Positions 59,689-64,000 of a stretch of 64,000 nt of DNA are shown here, in pieces. Numbering within the stretch: position 1 is the stretch's first letter; each line of letters starts with the position of its first letter. This DNA comes from RBG-16-64-13 sp963718375 (GTDB lineage: Bacteria > Actinomycetota > Thermoleophilia > RBG-16-64-13), in the NCBI GenBank assembly GCA_963718375.1, contig CAVQZD010000007.1, positions 87,239-151,238 of the forward strand. The letters run 5' to 3'. A program made the translations under genes and the position numbers. The notes beneath the pieces were generated by a model that ran no database searches, was not told the origin of the DNA, and saw nothing but the letters and a program-made list of their open reading frames with translations.

Positions 59689-62316
59689 ATGGCGGAGGAC
59701 AGAGGCAAGAAGGTCGATGTCAGCGTCGACAAAGTCACCATCAAGAACCTTGCCATGGGGGGGTTGCTGGGAGGCGGCGGCGAGTGCTTCGTGGACGTCA
59801 AGGACGGCAAGGCCGTCCGCATCCGCCCCTACAAGTACGACTGGAAATGCGACTTCGACGACCTGCACCCTTGGACCATCGAGCGCAATGGGGAGACCCT
59901 CAGCCCCCTGGCCAAGGCCCTGCCGGCCCCGTTCTCGCTCGCGTATAAGAAGAGGACCTTCTCTCCCAACCGCGTGAAATTCCCAATGGTGCGCGTCGAC
60001 TGGGACCCGAGCGGCGAACGGAACACCCAGAACCGCGGCAAGAGCAAGTACCGCCGTATCACCTGGGACGAGGCGACCGACATCATCGTCGCCGAGATCA
60101 AGCGCATCCACAAGGAATACGGCCCGCTGGCCATCCTGGCTCAGGGTGACGGCCACGGCGAGAACAAGACCATCCACACGCCCCACGGTCATCAGGCCCG
60201 CCTACTCGACATGATGGGTGGCTTCACCCAGCAGGTCCGCAACCCGGATAGCTGGGAAGGCTGGTACTGGGGCGCCAAGCATGTGTGGGGGCAAGGCTTC
60301 CAAGGCATGATGTCGCCGGCGGCCAACCTCATCAAAGACATATCCGAGCACGCCGATATGGTGCTCAAGTGGGGCTGCGACGAGGAGACCACCCCTTGGG
60401 GCTTCACCGGCCAGTACGCGAGTCGCATCTCGCAGTTCTGGACCCGGGCAGGCATCAAGCAGGTCTATATCTGTCCCGACCTCAACTACGCTGCGGCCGT
60501 ACACGCCGACAAGTGGATCCCCGTGCTCCCCAATACCGACGCTGCCCTGCAGTTGGCCATCATCTACGTGTGGCTGAAGGAAGGCACCTGGAACAAGGAA
60601 TACGTAGAGACCCACTCAGTAGGCATGGACAAGGTAGCCGCTTACGTCCTTGGGGAGGACGAAGAGGGGCTGGCCAAGACCCCCGAATGGGCCTCCAAGA
60701 TCTGCGGCGTGCCGGAGTGGACCATAAAAGCGCTGGCCCGTGAGTTCGCCAGAAAGACTACCTCCATAGTCCACTACTTTGGTGGCTCGGCCTTCCGCGG
60801 CCCGTACTCGCACGAGCCCGGCCGCCTGGAATGCGTGCTCTTGGGCATGCAGGGGCTCGGCAGTCCCGGAGTCCACCAGTGTCAGATGACTTACTTCGGT
60901 ATGCCTCGCGCCGAGGGCCTGGGCAGCGTGCGCTTCTTCAACCCCGACCTACCAGAGCGGCTCACCAAGCCCGCCTGGACCACCGTCCACGCGTGGGGTC
61001 CGCAACTGATCCCCAAGACCCTCATCCAGGACGCCATCATGAAGGGCCCCTTGGTCTTTCACGGCAGCGGCGGCCAGGAGTGCCAGACCGACGAGCAGTT
61101 CACCAAGTACACGTATCCCATAGCCAAGGAAAAGGGCGGAGTGCCCATCCACATGATGTGGACCGACACGCCCTGTCGTATCACCTGCTGGAACCACGGC
61201 AACTGGACCATCGAGGCTATGAAGGACCCGAGCATCGAGTTCGTGCTCGCTCAGCACCCCTGGTTGGAGAACGACTGCCTATACGCCGACATGATCCTAC
61301 CGGCGAACACCACGCTCGAGGTGGAGGACATAGTCACCACGGTCCGCCAGGGCCCGCACTTTGCCAGTGTCTCCATCCAGGAGCAGTCGATACTGCCGGT
61401 GGGCGAGTCAAGAAGTGACTACGAGATAGTGCTGGCCATCGCCCAGAAGCTGGGCATGGGTGAAGAGTTCAGTGGCGGCCTCACCACCAAGGATATGCAG
61501 AAGCTCGTGTTCGACGCCATGAAGATGGACAAGCTCACCACGTGGGAAGACTTCTATGAGAAGAAGACCTACGTCTACTCGACCGCCCACGACTGGGAGC
61601 AAGACCCGCCCGGGTTCCGCAAGTTTTGCGACGATCCGAAGGCGAACCCGCTCCCGACCCCCACCGGCCTCTTGGAGTTCTACTCCGAAGCCCTGGCCAC
61701 GCACTTCCCCGACGACAAAGAGCGGCCGCCGTTCCCGAAGTGGGTCCCCAAGGGCATCACTCACGACGAGGACCTCTCCAGCGAGCGGGCCGACATGTTC
61801 CCGCTGCTGCTCATGTCCAACCACCCGCGTTGGCGTACGCACGCCCAAGGGGACGACATAAGTTGGGCACGCGAGACTCCTACCGGCAAAGTGCTCGGTT
61901 TTGACGGCTACAGGTACGAGCCCATCTGGATCAACCCGGCCGACGCTGAACCTCGAGGCATCAAGGACGGAGATGTGGTCAAGATCTTCAACGAGCGAGG
62001 CATCGTGCTGGTAGGTGCGCGTGTGTGGGAGCGCATCACACAAGGTGTGGTCTACGTCGATCACGGCGCTCGCCACGACCCGCTGGTACCGGGCAAGGTG
62101 GACCGCGGGGGCGCCATCAACACCATCGCGCCGAACGGTCTCACCTCGAAGAACTGCTGCGGCCAGGCCACCAGCGGCTATCTGACCGACGTGCAGAAGG
62201 TCAAGAACGAGGAGTGGGAAGGTTGGCGCAGGGACTATCCCGAGGCCTTTGCCAGAAAGTATGACCAGGGTGCCGGGCTACGCTTCGACGCTTGGATAGA
62301 GGGAGGCGACAAATGA
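59689..62316 (+). CDS. Molybdenum (bis-MGD) oxidoreductase related to transhydroxylase, large subunit
   Basis: An intact 875-residue member of the DMSO reductase family, close in layout to AthL. WDPSGERNTQNRGKSKYRRI, NPDSWEGWYWG with Ser188 as likely Mo ligand, WGCDEETTPWG, and the C-terminal cofactor-binding INPADAEPRGIKDGDVVKIF are visible. There is no N-terminal cysteine cluster motif and no Tat signal, so it is cytoplasmic. His156 is kept, but the Tyr-Arg pair that follows in AthL reads Thr-Pro here, so the substrate pocket differs. Candidates are a transhydroxylase, resorcinol hydroxylase or catechol dehydroxylase-like enzyme. It overlaps the small-subunit start as ATGA. Confidence 0.88.
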   Translation: MAEDRGKKVDVSVDKVTIKNLAMGGLLGGGGECFVDVKDGKAVRIRPYKYDWKCDFDDLHPWTIERNGETLSPLAKALPAPFSLAYKKRTFSPNRVKFPMVRVDWDPSGERNTQNRGKSKYRRITWDEATDIIVAEIKRIHKEYGPLAILAQGDGHGENKTIHTPHGHQARLLDMMGGFTQQVRNPDSWEGWYWGAKHVWGQGFQGMMSPAANLIKDISEHADMVLKWGCDEETTPWGFTGQYASRISQFWTRAGIKQVYICPDLNYAAAVHADKWIPVLPNTDAALQLAIIYVWLKEGTWNKEYVETHSVGMDKVAAYVLGEDEEGLAKTPEWASKICGVPEWTIKALAREFARKTTSIVHYFGGSAFRGPYSHEPGRLECVLLGMQGLGSPGVHQCQMTYFGMPRAEGLGSVRFFNPDLPERLTKPAWTTVHAWGPQLIPKTLIQDAIMKGPLVFHGSGGQECQTDEQFTKYTYPIAKEKGGVPIHMMWTDTPCRITCWNHGNWTIEAMKDPSIEFVLAQHPWLENDCLYADMILPANTTLEVEDIVTTVRQGPHFASVSIQEQSILPVGESRSDYEIVLAIAQKLGMGEEFSGGLTTKDMQKLVFDAMKMDKLTTWEDFYEKKTYVYSTAHDWEQDPPGFRKFCDDPKANPLPTPTGLLEFYSEALATHFPDDKERPPFPKWVPKGITHDEDLSSERADMFPLLLMSNHPRWRTHAQGDDISWARETPTGKVLGFDGYRYEPIWINPADAEPRGIKDGDVVKIFNERGIVLVGARVWERITQGVVYVDHGARHDPLVPGKVDRGGAINTIAPNGLTSKNCCGQATSGYLTDVQKVKNEEWEGWRRDYPEAFARKYDQGAGLRFDAWIEGGDK

Positions 62317-63131
62317 AGGCGTTCGTCATCGACGTCGAGCTTTGCGTAGGCTGCTACGCCTGCCAGTTCGTCTGCAAAGATGAGCACGTCGGCAACGACT
62401 GGTCACCCATAGCCAAGCCCCAGCCCGACACCGGCCAGTTCTGGATGCGGCTCGACGAGCACATCCGCGGCACGGTGCCCAAGGTGGAGATGCACTACGT
62501 CCCCAATCCGTGCATGCACTGCGACGAACCCCCTTGCGTGCCGCCCTGCCCTGTCGAGGGCGCTATCTACAAGCGCGAAGACGGGCTGGTGATAATAGAC
62601 TCAGACAAGTGCACCGGCTGCCGCCTGTGCGTAGACGCCTGCCCCTACGCGGCCATCTACTTCAATGACGACCTGAACCTAGCCCAGAAGTGCACCGGCT
62701 GTGCCCACCTGCTCGACGGCGGCGAATGGAAGATCCCCCGCTGCGCCGACGCTTGTCCCACCGAGGCCATCAAGTTCGGCGACGAGAGCGAGTTTGCAGA
62801 CGAGATCGCGCGCGCCGAGGTCCTGAAGCCCGAACTTGGCTGCAAGCCGCGGGTCTACTACCTCAACATGCCCAAGAAGTTCATCGGCGGCTTGGTCTAC
62901 GACCCGGCAGAGAAGGAAGTGGTCATAGGCGCCACCTGCACATTGACCGGCTCGGATGGCAGCAAGCAGACGGTGCCGACCGACACCTTCGGCGATTTCT
63001 GGTTCCGCGGCCTGGCCGACGACGCCACCTACAAGGTGACCATCTCGGCCAAGGGCTTCAAGGACAAGGTCCTAGAGGCGATCACCACTGAGCGAGACGT
63101 CAACCTGGGCGAGATACCGCTCGAGAGCTAA
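62313..63131 (+). CDS. Iron-sulfur small subunit with four [4Fe-4S] sites
   Basis: A 272-residue partner of the molybdenum subunit. Four full cysteine groups are visible: CVGCYACQFVC, CMHCDEPPCVPPC, CTGCRLCVDAC and CTGCAHL with RCADAC, 16 in all, enough for four clusters. A Cna-B-like beta domain follows (VPTDTFGDFWFRGLADDATY). It therefore keeps the complete electron wire of NrfC/DmsB-type subunits, unlike the neighbouring 12-Cys homologue at 55221. The ATG overlaps the large-subunit stop. The frame is open seven codons upstream. Confidence 0.9.
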   Translation: MKAFVIDVELCVGCYACQFVCKDEHVGNDWSPIAKPQPDTGQFWMRLDEHIRGTVPKVEMHYVPNPCMHCDEPPCVPPCPVEGAIYKREDGLVIIDSDKCTGCRLCVDACPYAAIYFNDDLNLAQKCTGCAHLLDGGEWKIPRCADACPTEAIKFGDESEFADEIARAEVLKPELGCKPRVYYLNMPKKFIGGLVYDPAEKEVVIGATCTLTGSDGSKQTVPTDTFGDFWFRGLADDATYKVTISAKGFKDKVLEAITTERDVNLGEIPLES

Positions 63132-63141
63132 TTCCCCCGGC

Positions 63142-63171
63142 GCGACCGGCGCAGACGTCTGCGCCGGTCGC
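63142..63171. terminator. Bidirectional terminator between convergent genes
   Basis: A perfect 30-base palindrome, GCGACCGGCGCAGAC / GTCTGCGCCGGTCGC, 11 bases after the small-subunit stop and 26 bases from the STAS-like stop on the other strand. No long T-run, but the position between convergent genes supports termination. Confidence 0.65.
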
Positions 63172-63196
63172 CCGCGGTACGTGGCGATGCTGGATG

Positions 63197-63568
63197 TCAA
63201 CTGCCCGCTTGCCGCAGCCAATCCCAGGCTGCCTGTCGCTCAGTGGTCGCGAAGGACTTCGCCTCCTTCGCAAAGAACGGGTCGGCGAGGTTGGCCAGTA
63301 GATGCTGCCAGGTCTTGTCGCCGACCACAGCGAGCTTCGCGATCTTCTCGTGGTAAGTCCGGCCGAACTCCATATCCTGCCGCCATGTGTCGGAGGCTTC
63401 GGACTTGAAGCCCTCGAGGTCGATCAGCAGGCAGATCGAGCCCTCGCTGTCGACAAGCGCCTGAACCTCCGCCGTGAGATCCGCGTAGTCCTCCTTCGTG
63501 ATCTCACCGATGGCCTCAAAGCCAAGAACATTGCCTGAGCTCTCAGATAGCCTCTTCAACATGATCAT
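63197..63568 (-). CDS. STAS/SpoIIAA-like protein
   Basis: A 123-residue protein of the SpoIIAA-like (DUF3478) type: LKRLSESSGNVLGFEAIGEI and TKEDYADLTAEVQALVDSEG lead into ICLLIDLEGFKSEA, then VVGDKTWQHLLANLADPFF and a closing helix. Family members fold like STAS domains and are often linked to membranes or stress, with no firm function. The ATG at 63568 overlaps the membrane-protein stop as TGATG and follows CAGGAG, so the longer open frame upstream is not used. Confidence 0.8.
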   Translation of the reverse strand: MIMLKRLSESSGNVLGFEAIGEITKEDYADLTAEVQALVDSEGSICLLIDLEGFKSEASDTWRQDMEFGRTYHEKIAKLAVVGDKTWQHLLANLADPFFAKEAKSFATTERQAAWDWLRQAGS

Positions 63569-64000
63569 CAACTCCTGAACAGAACGGGCCAGACCAAGGC
63601 GTCCAACACTCCTGTGTGAAGAAAGAAGACCGCGCTTCCGACCACCGCAAGCCGGTGTGCCCATCTGGGCTCCTTCGGCCGGACCATATACACTGCCACC
63701 AACATACCCAATGACGCCAGTCCAACCAGCGCCAGCACTATCCGTATCCCCCACCAGAGTCCCGTGCTTGGCTGTTCGATCCAGGCCCACGTCAGCGGCA
63801 TCCATAGTGTCGAGGGCGCCAATATCCCCGCGTAGAGCCAGTTGAACACTCCGAACCCCCACCGCTTGCCCACCCGCGCTTCGTCGGGATCGAGTCTCAG
63901 AAGCAGGTAGTAGGTGAAGGCGAAGTAGCTCAGTGCCGCAAGGACCATCCCCACGGCGTAGAGCGGGCGAATATCCTCTGACGCGCCTCCCCAGAGCGCG
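63568..64000 (-). CDS. Four-span membrane protein, cut by window edge
   Basis: The frame is open to the window edge with no stop, so the N-terminus may lie outside; a GTG at 63954 is inside the first hydrophobic span and is unlikely to be the start. Four spans are visible, beginning YAVGMVLAALSYFAFTYYLL and ending AVVGSAVFFLHTGVLDALVW. I do not recognise the family. Its stop overlaps the STAS-like start, so the two are coupled. Confidence 0.7.
   Translation of the reverse strand, partial: ALWGGASEDIRPLYAVGMVLAALSYFAFTYYLLLRLDPDEARVGKRWGFGVFNWLYAGILAPSTLWMPLTWAWIEQPSTGLWWGIRIVLALVGLASLGMLVAVYMVRPKEPRWAHRLAVVGSAVFFLHTGVLDALVWPVLFRS

Overview
The window is GC-rich and most of it is one long run of housekeeping genes on the minus strand. 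It looks like a chromosome segment of an anaerobic actinobacterium-like organism, perhaps related to Coriobacteriia. That placement is an inference from the base composition, ThyX, zinc-binding forms of S4, S14, L31, L33 and L36, long tails on S5 and L30, and anaerobic molybdenum enzymes with no oxygen-respiration genes nearby.

Layout, left to right. 1-8509: minus-strand genes ending in a DUF1385 gene cut by the window edge, with thyX, rpmE, a HEAT-repeat protein, cca, a small membrane protein, an AcpS-NnrE-NnrD fusion, glmS and an alanine/ornithine racemase-like gene. 8594-9408: rplM-rpsI with a clear promoter and terminator. 9605-13319: a plus-strand island with a lone receiver protein, then a sulfur-relay cluster: TusA, a DsrE-like protein, a cysteine-desulfurase homologue whose PLP lysine is Asp, an IscU with an extra C-terminal domain, and a frame-broken MoaD/ThiS-like gene. 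13363-47380: a nearly unbroken ribosomal and RNA-polymerase region on the minus strand, in transcription order rpmG, tRNA-Trp, secE, nusG, rplKA, rplJL, rpoBC, rpsLG, fusA, tuf, the S10/spc/alpha genes, truA and a radical SAM gene. 47572-51998: a surface-polysaccharide group (polytopic protein, GtrA, two GT2 glycosyltransferases). 52097-52413: tRNA-Met, tRNA-Thr and tRNA-Tyr. 52471-63131: a lactate-racemase-like gene with a frameshift, a thiolase, and two two-subunit molybdenum enzymes of the pyrogallol-phloroglucinol transhydroxylase type around an IclR regulator. 63197-64000: a STAS-like gene and a partial membrane protein.

Three points stand out. RpoC ends in a domain that closely resembles the C-terminal domain of RpoA. 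The sulfur-relay cluster has a desulfurase of the Archaeoglobus type that lacks the PLP lysine, beside TusA and DsrE proteins that could supply sulfur by another route. The two transhydroxylase-like modules differ in cluster number and pocket residues, and the neighbouring thiolase fits anaerobic polyphenol breakdown. Four single-base frame breaks fall in three accessory genes and none in the roughly 45 kb of housekeeping genes.
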